IMG/VR virus record: IMGVR_UViG_3300045051_001513
Span: 1-37,102 of that record
DNA from: a virus
Direction: 5' to 3' (one strand)
DNA length: 37,102 bases
The notes under the pieces are model-generated. The model was not told where the DNA came from, searched no databases, and saw only the letters and a program-made list of their open reading frames with translations. Below, in pieces: positions 25,061-31,477 of the stretch (within the stretch, counting starts at the first letter, position 1; every line of letters begins with the position of its first letter). The position numbers and the translations under genes are program-made.

Positions 25061-25273
25061 TCAGCCCGCGTCGGGAGGCGTAGTGTTCGCCGGGCTTGTC
25101 GGCGAGTTGGGCGTGCCGTCGAGCGGCGCGTCGCCGGTGACCTGTGGACCTGGGATGTAGGGCTTGGCGCCGGGCGCCGGCGTGCCCGCGGGACGCTGCT
25201 CGGCGCCGGTGCCGATCGAGGCGTCGCCGCCGGACGGCAGATCATCACCCGAGACGGGCTTGGTGGTGTTCAT
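25061..25273 (-). CDS. Small Pro/Gly-rich disordered protein, first late gene
   Basis: This 70-residue protein is rich in Pro, Gly, Thr and Asp and should be disordered; PGAKPYIPGPQVTGDAP is typical of it. The perfect AGGAGGT four bases before ATG 25273 makes real translation likely. It is the first gene of the late operon, after a divergent control region. No family is recognised. Confidence 0.68.
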   Translation of the reverse strand: MNTTKPVSGDDLPSGGDASIGTGAEQRPAGTPAPGAKPYIPGPQVTGDAPLDGTPNSPTSPANTTPPDAG

Positions 25274-25446
25274 GGAGACCTCCTGCGTGGGTGCTTGCGC
25301 ATCAGCGGTATGGGAGGCACCATGACGACGGACCGACGGACCGATTAGGCTGAAGCGAGTCAGCCCGTTGTGGCTGCGTCCGGTTCTGGTGTGGAAAGCA
25401 ACGACACCGCAGCTATGGAACAGCGTCCTATGGTAGGATCGCTGTC
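25274..25446. promoter_or_regulatory. Divergent control region before late operon
   Basis: These 173 bases separate the minus-strand late operon from a plus-strand gene. They contain a tandem GACGGACC twice at 25327-25342 and a perfect inverted repeat GGCTGA/TCAGCC at 25348-25353 and 25360-25365. No good -35/-10 pair is visible in the late direction, consistent with an activator-dependent promoter, and a Mor-family activator is encoded 1.3 kb away. That link is inferred. Confidence 0.5.
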
Positions 25447-25758
25447 ATGGAACACCCGCCGCTCGTCCTGATCGAATGGGAAGACAGCCGGCAGCCGCTC
25501 TCCGGGTGGCTGCGGGTGACCGATTACAGCCCGAACGATGCCTGCGTGTGCCTGTCAGTAGGCTTCCTGCTGCATGATGGGACGGACACCAAGGCTCTGG
25601 CGCCGAATGTCGCTGATCTCGGCGACGAGCAGGATATGCAGGCGTCGGGAATCATCCATATCCCGACGCGCTGCATCCGCCGAATTGCCCCGCTCGAGTT
25701 GAACCGGGGCGCCGTGACTACTTTCCCTTGCCCTTCGGCTTGTTCGACGCCTGAGTGA
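25447..25758 (+). CDS. Plus-strand hypothetical phage protein
   Basis: This 103-residue protein is the only plus-strand gene apart from the repressor. An AGGA lies eight bases before ATG 25447. The sequence has VLIEWEDSRQPLSGWLRV, then VCLSVGFLLHDGTDTKALAP and IIHIPTRCIRRIAPLE, a compact strand-rich pattern seen in small phage proteins of unknown role. Its 3' end overlaps the opposing gene by 41 bases. Expression outside the lytic programme, such as in the lysogen, is possible but not shown. Confidence 0.68.
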   Translation: MEHPPLVLIEWEDSRQPLSGWLRVTDYSPNDACVCLSVGFLLHDGTDTKALAPNVADLGDEQDMQASGIIHIPTRCIRRIAPLELNRGAVTTFPCPSACSTPE

Positions 25759-25870
25759 GCGCCGAGGCAGCGACGGACTTCGCTGCCTTTGACGTCGAGC
25801 TGCTCGACAACTGCTTCGACGCCAGGGTGGCAACGCGGGGGGATGTCGTTTCGTTCTTGCCTTTCGGCAT
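25718..25870 (-). CDS. Small conserved Lys/Ser/Ala-rich protein
   Basis: This 50-residue protein begins MPKGKNETTSPRVATLASKQ and continues SKAAKSVAASALTQASNK. Short proteins with the SPRVATxASxxL...SKAAKSVAxSALTQ layout are widespread in phages and bacteria with unknown function; I compare from memory. AGGAGCT with six bases before ATG 25870 supports the start. The gene is convergent with the plus-strand gene. It is rich in lysine and lacks tryptophan and cysteine. Confidence 0.72.
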   Translation of the reverse strand: MPKGKNETTSPRVATLASKQLSSSSTSKAAKSVAASALTQASNKPKGKGK

Positions 25871-25972
25871 AATCAGCTCCTGCGGCTGGGATGTTGCACT
25901 CGGCACACGATACCGATTGGCCCGGTCGAGTCGCTACACCGATCGCAGGAGCTCGAGGACTGGCTTGATCGG

Positions 25973-26158
25973 CTAACCTGGCCTCTCGGACCCGCGCCGA
26001 AGGCCGCAAGACGATATGGCTTGCGGGTCATGTCGGCGCGCTGCAGCTCGAGCTCTAAGGCACTCAGCCCGCGTGGCGAAGGCCCGCTGCTCCGCCACAG
26101 AGCAGAACCCGGACGGACCGGGGTGAGTGCACAGCCAGACGGTGAGAAGCCAAGCCAT
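25973..26158 (-). CDS. Small exported-looking cysteine protein
   Basis: This 61-residue protein starts MAWLLTVWLCTHPG, a short hydrophobic N-terminus that could be a signal or membrane anchor, and has three further cysteines. GGAG seven bases upstream supports ATG 26158, three bases after the lipoprotein gene. It may act with the lipoprotein at the envelope, but nothing in it identifies a lysis role. A possible stem CCGATC/GATCGG (25939-25944 with 25967-25972) follows the stop. Confidence 0.6.
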   Translation of the reverse strand: MAWLLTVWLCTHPGPSGFCSVAEQRAFATRAECLRARAAARRHDPQAISSCGLRRGSERPG

Positions 26159-26161
26159 TAG

Positions 26162-26545
26162 TCAGCTCCGCTCTTCAGCCTCGCACTCTGTTGCCCATTT
26201 GCTGAAGTTCCCAAGGCCGTAAAGATCACCCCAGATCGACTTCAGCGTCGTACGGTGCTGGAGCAGTGTCGTGCCATCATCGCGACCGATGAACGTGATC
26301 TCCCACATCGGCGTCGGCGCCATGCCCGGCATGAGGGTCATCAGCATCGCGCGGCGCTCCCGCTCCCGAACCACGGGGGTAAGGAGGAAGCCGAAGGGCT
26401 GCTGCTTCTCCGTGAAGCAGGCGAGCATCTCCTTCCAGTCGGCACGGGCCTCTGCCGTGCCAACCGGCTCCGACTCCCGGATGGCGCCAACGCTCTGGCA
26501 CCCCGCCAGCAGTAGCCCGGCTAGAATGGTCGCTCTGATGCTCAT
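26162..26545 (-). CDS. Prophage lipoprotein of unknown function
   Basis: This 127-residue protein has a lipoprotein signal: MSIRATILAGLLLAGC with the lipobox L-A-G-C and Cys16 as the modified residue. Gln follows at +2, which suggests sorting to the outer membrane. The mature part of about 110 residues is soluble, with WKEMLACFTEKQQPFGF and MWEITFIGRDDGTTLLQHRT, and contains two more cysteines. ATG 26545 overlaps the Mor gene as ATGA. It could be an envelope-altering (superinfection exclusion) protein or part of lysis; no family is recognised. Confidence 0.75.
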   Translation of the reverse strand: MSIRATILAGLLLAGCQSVGAIRESEPVGTAEARADWKEMLACFTEKQQPFGFLLTPVVRERERRAMLMTLMPGMAPTPMWEITFIGRDDGTTLLQHRTTLKSIWGDLYGLGNFSKWATECEAEERS

Positions 26546-26946
26546 CCTGCTCTCCTGTCGCTGAACAACTCGCGCTGGCGATCATCGCGCAGCTTCGCCT
26601 TCACCGCATGCACTGTTCGCACATGCAGCCCCGTCGCGGCGGCGATGTCGTTCGCCGTCCGCCCGGCGGCCGTCATCTCCGCGATCATTCGGCGCCGCAG
26701 CCGCACGTCGTCGCGTGGACCTTTCGGGATGACGATGCGCTCCAGCTTGTCGTGGCGCTCGATGAGGAAGCGCAGCACCTTCACGCCGAGCTGCCGTGCG
26801 ATCGGATGATCTGCGTCCGCCTCGGCTGGCAAGCGCAGGTACTGCCCGCCCCAGCCGCGCGCCAGCGTGAGCGCCGCGTCCTCGCCGAACGCGTCGGCGA
26901 CGTCGCGCAGCAGCGCGGGCAGCCAGAGGCGTTCAGGTGGTCGCAT
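26542..26946 (-). CDS. mor: Mor-family middle/late transcription activator
   Basis: This 134-residue protein fits the Mor/C activator family of Mu. The N-terminal dimer part has LPALLRDVADAFGEDAALTLARGW followed by GGQYLRLP, written here as residues 9-40, and a second unit with LIERHDKLERIVIPKG. The C-terminal helix-turn-helix is TANDIAAATGLHVRTVHAVK. Mor binds upstream of middle or late promoters and recruits RNA polymerase. It ends the early operon core and is coupled to GemA by TGATG. No separate C-type gene is seen, so this one may control the late operon directly. Confidence 0.92.
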   Translation of the reverse strand: MRPPERLWLPALLRDVADAFGEDAALTLARGWGGQYLRLPAEADADHPIARQLGVKVLRFLIERHDKLERIVIPKGPRDDVRLRRRMIAEMTAAGRTANDIAAATGLHVRTVHAVKAKLRDDRQRELFSDRRAG

Positions 26947-27380
26947 CAGTCGAAAACGACAGCGCCGACGCGCCGCGCCCAGCCCTTGAGAGCTTCGACG
27001 ATCCGCACCTTCGCAGGTCCATCAGCCCAGCGCAGGCTGTCGATGCCCGTCTGCCGCTTCACGAACGCGTCCAGCGACTGCTCGGATGGGTTCTCTATTG
27101 CCCCGGCATCGGCGAGCGCGAGCCACAGCGCGCGGATCTTCTTCGAGAGCGGATCTGACGGCAGGCTGCGCTGCCCCGCGCCCTTGCCTGGCGTGCGCGG
27201 TGCGCCGCGCTTGTGCAGGGCATCGAGCACGCGGCCGAGCTCGCGGCCGTCCATCGCGCGCAGGCTCGCCTTGCCCGTCGTTGCCTCCAGGAAGCCGCGC
27301 CAGGCGACGTCATCATCGAGCCCAGCGACGCGCTTGCGGCAGGCGTGGATCGCGCCCGCGAGGCGGGCGGGAATGCTCAC
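26946..27380 (-). CDS. gemA: GemA-like regulatory protein (DUF1018)
   Basis: This 144-residue protein matches GemA/DUF1018. It has IHACRKRVAGLDDDVAWRGFL, then TGKASLRAMDGRELGRVLDAL, and after a basic linker SKKIRALWLALADAGAI with FVKRQTGIDSLRW. The two-part helical layout with the final G-x-D-x-L-R-W block is the family hallmark. GemA of Mu influences host gene expression and DNA gyrase-related functions in the early phase. GTG 27380 overlaps the preceding stop as GTGA, which I chose as start. Confidence 0.92.
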   Translation of the reverse strand: MSIPARLAGAIHACRKRVAGLDDDVAWRGFLEATTGKASLRAMDGRELGRVLDALHKRGAPRTPGKGAGQRSLPSDPLSKKIRALWLALADAGAIENPSEQSLDAFVKRQTGIDSLRWADGPAKVRIVEALKGWARRVGAVVFD

Positions 27381-27934
27381 GGCTGCACCTGGTCGACCAC
27401 GTCGACCGTCTGGACGCCCAAGGCGCGCGCGAGAGGGCCGCGGTAGTGCTGCCGCACCCAGTCGGCCCGGAAGCGGGTTCCAGCCACCAGAAGCGCGCTG
27501 CGGCCTTCGGTGAGGGAGACGACGCTCAGCGGCGCGATCCAGCTCCGGAACTCTGCGGCGCTGATGCCCCGTGCCTGGAAGGCTGGCCACCATGGATGGT
27601 TCACCTGATCTGACGCTGAAATTGACGCGTCAGATGCCGTCACAGTGGTGAACGGAGCGTAATCGAGGAACCGACTCTGCCGCAGCCACGTGGCGAGGTG
27701 CGGCACGTACATCGGGTCGATCTTCATCGTGCGGATCTCGGCGGCGAAGGCCTCGCCGGCCTCGGCGATCCGCGCCGGATCGTGCTCGCGACACACGAGG
27801 CGGAACGCGGCCTCGGCCTGAGCACGGGGGTTCGGGCGGCGTGGCGGATAGGCAGCCCATAGACGATCGAAGCCGGCCTTAAGCGGCCCCTTCAGCTGCC
27901 CTGAAGCGCCGAACAGGGGGATCTGGCGCGCCAT
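27377..27934 (-). CDS. Replication-type protein with DnaA domain I-like C-terminus
   Basis: This 185-residue protein has two parts. Residues 21-95 (FDRLWAAYPPRRPNPRAQAE, then YVPHLATWLRQSRFLDY) match the segment common at the end of phage replication initiators and replisome organisers. Residues 115-175 resemble DnaA domain I: ISAAEFRSWIAPLSVV followed by GTRFRADWVRQHYRGPLARAL, with the expected EF..WI.PL and RF..DWV...Y pattern. DnaA domain I binds helicase and accessory proteins. No AAA+ domain is present. It could recruit host DnaB to the transposition intermediate; this is inferred. Confidence 0.8.
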   Translation of the reverse strand: MARQIPLFGASGQLKGPLKAGFDRLWAAYPPRRPNPRAQAEAAFRLVCREHDPARIAEAGEAFAAEIRTMKIDPMYVPHLATWLRQSRFLDYAPFTTVTASDASISASDQVNHPWWPAFQARGISAAEFRSWIAPLSVVSLTEGRSALLVAGTRFRADWVRQHYRGPLARALGVQTVDVVDQVQP

Positions 27935-28470
27935 CAGATGTGCCTCTCGCAGTCGGGGCAGCGCGAGCCCGCGCGCAGTGCCGAGGCCGGGCCTTGCCAG
28001 CCGCATGCGCACTGGAGCTGCGGCTCGATCGGCGTCATTGCCGCGATCCATTCGGCGCGGTGGGCGTGAAGCGAGCAGCGGAGCAGCGCGAGCGCAGGGG
28101 TGCTCGCCAGCGCCTCGAACCACAGCAGCGCAGGGTCGCCTTCGCGGCGCCGGTTATGGCACCAGGCTTGCGCGTTCCCGCCGCGCTGGCCGGCAGACCA
28201 ATCCCATCCGTGCGGCACCACCTGGCGCGCGCAGTCGATCCTCTTCGACGCGCGCGGCAGGGGCAGAGGCGTGCGGGAGAGAGGGCTCAGTGCTGTCCAG
28301 GCCTGGCGCAGCTCGCAGCCCTGCCGCGTGACTCGCCAGCCAAGAGCGGCGAACACACGGGCGTCGAGGTCGCGCGATGCGGCGGCACCGTCCTCGAGCT
28401 CAACGATGACGCGCTCGATCTCGCCGAGGCTAGGGCGGATGCGCAGCGGGACGGTGGCGAGCGCCGTCAT
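27934..28470 (-). CDS. Phage ABA sandwich-like protein with zinc ribbon end
   Basis: This 178-residue protein has a core with SRDLDARVFAALGWRV, RQVVPHGWDWSAG and STPALALLRCSLHAHRAEWI, the pattern of phage ABA sandwich domain proteins. The C-terminus reads CACGWQG and then CPDC, four cysteines spaced as a zinc ribbon. The combination suggests nucleic-acid contact. ATG 28470 overlaps the previous gene as ATGA. The function of this family in phages is unknown. Confidence 0.65.
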   Translation of the reverse strand: MTALATVPLRIRPSLGEIERVIVELEDGAAASRDLDARVFAALGWRVTRQGCELRQAWTALSPLSRTPLPLPRASKRIDCARQVVPHGWDWSAGQRGGNAQAWCHNRRREGDPALLWFEALASTPALALLRCSLHAHRAEWIAAMTPIEPQLQCACGWQGPASALRAGSRCPDCERHI

Positions 28471-29027
28471 GCCTGGCCGTCCGGCACGAGGATGAACTGC
28501 GTGAGGTCGAGCATCTTGCGACGGTTGTTCACCAGCCGGATCTCATGATCCGTCAGCGGCCCCATCGCGTTGATGCGCACGCCGTGATCCAGACCCCAGC
28601 GTCGGATCGTCGCCTGATCGGCGCGTCCACCCGGCAGCGCCGGTGGAACTGGAAGAGGAAGTGCGGGATCGGGAGCCTTGGCCGGAATGCTCACCTGCGC
28701 GGTGGTCTGCGAGGTGCCGGGGCCAGCGTTGATCCTGCTCGGCGGACTGGCGGCCGCCGGCTCGGACAGGTTCCCTTGGTATGCTGCGACGTCCCGCGGC
28801 GAGGCGTCGACGCCGGAGCGTGACCCCTCTGCGCCACCCGGAGTTGCCCCGGTGTGCTTGGCGCGCGGAGCCCGCGGCCGATACTGCGCCTTCATCGGCA
28901 CGATCGGCGCGGCAGGCCCCGCGATCTCTTCGACAGGGCGCGCCGCGAGAGCGGGCATCGGCTGTGCGGCGAGCAGCCGCGCAACCTCCCGCCTGATCTC
29001 GCGGCGAAGGATCGCCCTGCTGATCAT
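28467..29027 (-). CDS. Hypothetical protein sharing a C-terminal module with the DnaA-like protein
   Basis: This 186-residue protein has a basic N-terminal helix (ISRAILRREIRREVARLLAA), a long Pro/Ala-rich linker, and a C-terminal 50-residue module beginning ADQATIRRWGLDHGVRINA and ending LDLTQFILVP. Nearly the same module ends the DnaA domain IV-like protein at 30417-30971. The module looks like a helix-turn-helix. Function is unknown; sharing a module with a replication-type protein suggests common partners or DNA sites. Confidence 0.72.
   Translation of the reverse strand: MISRAILRREIRREVARLLAAQPMPALAARPVEEIAGPAAPIVPMKAQYRPRAPRAKHTGATPGGAEGSRSGVDASPRDVAAYQGNLSEPAAASPPSRINAGPGTSQTTAQVSIPAKAPDPALPLPVPPALPGGRADQATIRRWGLDHGVRINAMGPLTDHEIRLVNNRRKMLDLTQFILVPDGQA
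28489..28619 (-). repeat. Duplicated module, copy A
   Basis: This 131-base segment aligns without gaps to 30439-30569 at about 105 of 131 positions (hand count). It encodes the C-terminal module of the gene at 28467-29027. Copy B lies two kilobases away in the same direction. Confidence 0.85.
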
Positions 29028-29143
29028 TTCGGCGTCGCCCGCACGATTGCCAGCGCGACGACGCGAAGCTCGAGCGGCAGCGTCAGCAGCATGCGGCGGA
29101 TTTGCCGCAGCCGACGACGACGCTGCCATGCCCTGAACGACAT
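29024..29143 (-). CDS. Tiny basic/hydrophobic protein
   Basis: This 39-residue reading frame begins MSFRAWQRRRRLRQIRRM and ends in a hydrophobic stretch LLTLPLELRVVALAIV. Its start shares a base with the Gam stop (TGATG) and its stop overlaps the next start (ATGA), the same coupling used by its neighbours, which supports it as a real gene despite its size. The arginine-rich head and hydrophobic tail suggest membrane or nucleic acid contact. Confidence 0.62.
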   Translation of the reverse strand: MSFRAWQRRRRLRQIRRMLLTLPLELRVVALAIVRATPK

Positions 29144-29667
29144 CACGCGCCACCGCCTGACAGCGGCAGGGCGACCGGCTGGACGAAGAAGTCCTCGCCG
29201 ACGCTGCCGACAGTGACGCCGGGCACCTTCGCGGCGACCTCCGGCTCGGCGAGGAGGGCCTGCTTGTCGATCTCCTCCTTCGTGCGGATGAAGCGCGCGA
29301 GGCCGAGGGACTTCAGCGTCTCCATCACCGCGCCGATGCTTGCGATGCGCACGCTCGGCGGCCGCAGGCGCCAGCCGATCTCGCCACCCGACATGGCGAC
29401 AGTCTTCCGGCCGCCCGCGCACAACGCCTCACGGTTCGCCTCGGCCCACACCTGCAGGCCCTTCGTCATCGCCGCGATCGCCGCGTTGATCGGTGCGGCC
29501 TCGGCTTCGGCCTTCGCCTTCAGCGCTGCCACCTGCTCATCCAGTGCGGCCTGGACGAGCTCGGCAGAGCGCACGAGATCGCCGATCTGCTTGAGCCACT
29601 CGTTGGCCTCATTCGCATCGCGCGGCACGGGCACATCGACCGCGCGAGACTTCATGCGCTTGCTCAC
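29143..29667 (-). CDS. gam: Host nuclease inhibitor Gam (Mu Gam-like)
   Basis: This 174-residue protein is a Mu Gam homologue that binds DNA ends and protects linear phage DNA from RecBCD-type exonucleases, like Ku. It has ANEWLKQIGDLVRSAELVQ and a long helix, AALKAKAEAEAAPINAAI, then the beta part AMSGGEIGWRLRPPSVRI and LGLARFIRTKEEIDKQAL. Its C-terminal end GVTVGSVGEDFFVQPV is also family-like. ATG 29667 overlaps the previous gene. It lies in the usual early region. Confidence 0.93.
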   Translation of the reverse strand: MSKRMKSRAVDVPVPRDANEANEWLKQIGDLVRSAELVQAALDEQVAALKAKAEAEAAPINAAIAAMTKGLQVWAEANREALCAGGRKTVAMSGGEIGWRLRPPSVRIASIGAVMETLKSLGLARFIRTKEEIDKQALLAEPEVAAKVPGVTVGSVGEDFFVQPVALPLSGGGA

Positions 29668-29927
29668 AACCCCTCCTTTCCCCGCGCTGCGGCGAGGCTG
29701 ATCTGGTTCTTGATCCGGTCTCGGAACTTCGCGATCGCGGCCGCCTGCGTCTCGCCAGCAGCGATCGGCAGCAGGTACGTCTCCTTGTCATCAGACACCT
29801 TCGCGTGCCGGGTGAGCGCAGCGCTGAGGGTGAAGAGATCGCCGTGCTGGATGATCAGCTGCGCGCCGGCGGGCATATGCCAGCCGAGGCGGATGACGCC
29901 GTTCGGCATGCAATAGGCGAGCGCCAT
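29664..29927 (-). CDS. Small early protein, paralogue of 30145-30423
   Basis: This 87-residue protein has two strands with IRLGWHMPAGAQLIIQHGD, then ALTRHAKVSDDKETYLLPIA and a C-terminal helix with AAAIAKFRDRIKNQI. The protein at 30145-30423 shows the same layout: PAG after a strand, an ALAR-like helix, a T-x-L-x-P strand and a final F-R-x-R helix. The two are probably duplicates. TGATG coupling marks the start. No function is known. Confidence 0.72.
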   Translation of the reverse strand: MALAYCMPNGVIRLGWHMPAGAQLIIQHGDLFTLSAALTRHAKVSDDKETYLLPIAAGETQAAAIAKFRDRIKNQISLAAARGKEGL

Positions 29928-30145
29928 CAGAGCGCTCCCTTCAGCGTCGCCAGGACGGCTTCCATGGCCTCGATTTCGGCCTGCGCCTTGGTTGGCTTCA
30001 TGCGGCCGTCCTGCACCCATCGTGGGTAGACGCGGCGGCGCATCTCGATCTCGCGCGTGACGCACGCGATCTGCTCAGCGATCGGGACGACGCGACGTCC
30101 GAAATCGAGGCCGGCCGCATCGCCGGCTGCGCCTGGCGCCGGCAT
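29927..30145 (-). CDS. Small coiled-coil early protein
   Basis: This 72-residue protein carries GRRVVPIAEQIACVTREIEMRRRVYPRW, here given as helix at residues 16-43, and a second helix KAQAEIEAMEAVLATLKG. The heptad-like pattern suggests a short coiled coil. It starts at ATG 30145 in TGATG. It lies between the two small paralogues in the early operon. No family is recognised. Confidence 0.68.
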   Translation of the reverse strand: MPAPGAAGDAAGLDFGRRVVPIAEQIACVTREIEMRRRVYPRWVQDGRMKPTKAQAEIEAMEAVLATLKGAL

Positions 30146-30423
30146 CAGCGCGCCGCCTTTCGTTCCGCGACTTCGCGGTCGATGTGCTTCGTCACGCGCT
30201 CGCGGAACTGCTGGAGGGCCGCCATTGCCTCGGCATGCGATGCGGCCTCTGGCATGCCAGGCACGAGCCAGGTGCGATTGTCGTAGGCAAGCCGAGCCAG
30301 GCTCTGGATCGCCCCCATGAGCAATCCGCCCGGGCCGATCGTAACGAGATAGTTGCCGGCAGGCTGACGTGGACCGACTGTCAGCCGCCCCTGCAGACTG
30401 CAACTCATCTTCGGCATCAGCAT
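30145..30423 (-). CDS. Small early protein, paralogue of 29664-29927
   Basis: This 92-residue protein starts at ATG 30423, or at ATG 30417 which forms TGATG with the preceding stop. It has GRLTVGPRQPAGNYLVTI, then SLARLAYDNRTWLVPGMPEA and the helix AMAALQQFRERVTKHI. The same order of elements is seen in the gene at 29664-29927, so the pair looks like an old duplication. Its role is unknown. Confidence 0.72.
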   Translation of the reverse strand: MLMPKMSCSLQGRLTVGPRQPAGNYLVTIGPGGLLMGAIQSLARLAYDNRTWLVPGMPEAASHAEAMAALQQFRERVTKHIDREVAERKAAR

Positions 30424-30971
30424 GCCCCCGTCGTTGCAAGGATGAAGGGTGCGAGGTCGAGCAGTCGGCGGCGGTTGTTCACCAGCGCCATGTCGATCTC
30501 GGTCAGCGGCCCGACAGCGTTGATCCGCACGCCGTGGTCCAACCCCCAGCGTCGGACCGTCGCCTGATCAGCCAAGCCGCCGCGCCACGCGTCGAGCTGC
30601 GCGGCGATTGGTGCTGGTTTCGATGCGGCCTCGCTCGCCTGGTGATCAGGCTGGCTCAGGACCTGAGCTTCGATCGCCGCGACGTGTCTCGCGAAGCTTG
30701 GATCGCGCGCGATCCGCTCGCGCACCCGATCGACGCCGTGCATCACCGTCGTGTGGTCGCGATGCATCGCGCGCGCGATCTGCGGGAACGACTGCAGCGT
30801 GCAGTGCCGCGCCAGGAACATCGCGACCTGGCGCGGCTCCATGATGCCGTCGCCGCGCCGCGTGCTCAGGATGTCGGCCGGCGAGACGCCGTAGGCCTCG
30901 CTGACGACGCGGACCACGTGAGCAACGCTAGCGACGCGCAGGTGCAGTGCCTCAGGGCGACGGTCACTCAT
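30417..30971 (-). CDS. DnaA domain IV-like DNA-binding protein
   Basis: This 184-residue protein contains the DNA-binding domain IV of DnaA without the ATPase. Residues 17-85 run from VVRVVSEAYGVSPADILSTR through QVAMFLARHCTLQSFPQIAR to HRDHTTVMHGVDRVRERI, where DHTTV is the motif that contacts DnaA boxes. A linker follows, then a C-terminal module (ADQATVRRWGLDHGVRINAV) shared with the gene at 28467-29027. It may occupy DnaA boxes in the host or phage and affect replication initiation. ATG 30971 overlaps the previous gene by eight bases. Confidence 0.88.
   Translation of the reverse strand: MSDRRPEALHLRVASVAHVVRVVSEAYGVSPADILSTRRGDGIMEPRQVAMFLARHCTLQSFPQIARAMHRDHTTVMHGVDRVRERIARDPSFARHVAAIEAQVLSQPDHQASEAASKPAPIAAQLDAWRGGLADQATVRRWGLDHGVRINAVGPLTEIDMALVNNRRRLLDLAPFILATTGAC
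30439..30569 (-). repeat. Duplicated module, copy B
   Basis: This 131-base segment aligns without gaps with 28489-28619 at about 80 percent (hand count) and encodes the C-terminal module of the DnaA domain IV-like protein. Confidence 0.85.
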
Positions 30972-31161
30972 GCGACTTCGCCTTCCGTGAGGAAGGGGCT
31001 GCCAGTCTGGCCGCGGTGAACTTGAGGTCTGCGCGAGACAGGCCGGCAGCTCGGGCGGCGGCGTATATCCGCGCCAGCTCTGCATCGAGCGCCTTCTTCT
31101 TGGCCTCGCACTCGGCGACGCGCTTAGCGAGAAGCTCAGCGGTGTGGCGACGATCACTCAT
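30964..31161 (-). CDS. Short DUF2312/GapR-like protein
   Basis: This 65-residue protein starts at ATG 31161 after GGAGG with five bases spacing. LLAKRVAECEAKKKALDAEL followed by IYAAARAAGLSRADLKFTAARL follows the DUF2312 pattern (helix with paired acidic/basic residues, then Y-x-x-A-x-x-x-G and a helix). It lacks the usual C-terminal helix and the GHNS start. It may be a truncated relative of the gene just before it. The match is weak. Confidence 0.62.
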   Translation of the reverse strand: MSDRRHTAELLAKRVAECEAKKKALDAELARIYAAARAAGLSRADLKFTAARLAAPSSRKAKSHE

Positions 31162-31477
31162 CGTCGCCTCCGCCTCGTGCGTGCACGACGCGCGTAGCAC
31201 GTGCCGTGCCATCTTCTGGAGAACGGCCCAGAACCTTGAGAACCCGCTCCATCTCGGCGGTCTTCTCGTTGGCCTTGTCCGGGTCCTTCCGATACTTCAG
31301 CGCGCCGCGGAGCGCGTCAGGCGGGAAGCCGAGGCGCTTCGCTTCCTTGTAGGCGTCGCTCTTCTCGGCGTTCAGGCCGGAGATCTCTTCATCGAGCTGC
31401 TCGATGCGTGAGGCGAGGCCGCGCAACGCCTTCTCGGCGGTCGCAGCGCTGTTGTGGCCAGGGCCCGGCTTGCTCAC
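31154..31477 (-). CDS. DUF2312 protein, GapR-like DNA-binding
   Basis: This 107-residue protein starts at GTG 31477 with GGAGGT five bases upstream, which outweighs the longer frame from 31678. It begins SKPGPGHNSAATAEKALR with the family's GHNS motif, followed by LASRIEQLDEEISGLNAEK, DAYKEAKRLGFPPDALRGAL and KYRKDPDKANEKTAEMERVL. GapR of Caulobacter is a nucleoid protein that binds overtwisted DNA ahead of replication and stimulates topoisomerases. A phage copy may help DNA replication by transposition; this is inferred. Confidence 0.88.
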   Translation of the reverse strand: MSKPGPGHNSAATAEKALRGLASRIEQLDEEISGLNAEKSDAYKEAKRLGFPPDALRGALKYRKDPDKANEKTAEMERVLKVLGRSPEDGTARATRVVHARGGGDDE

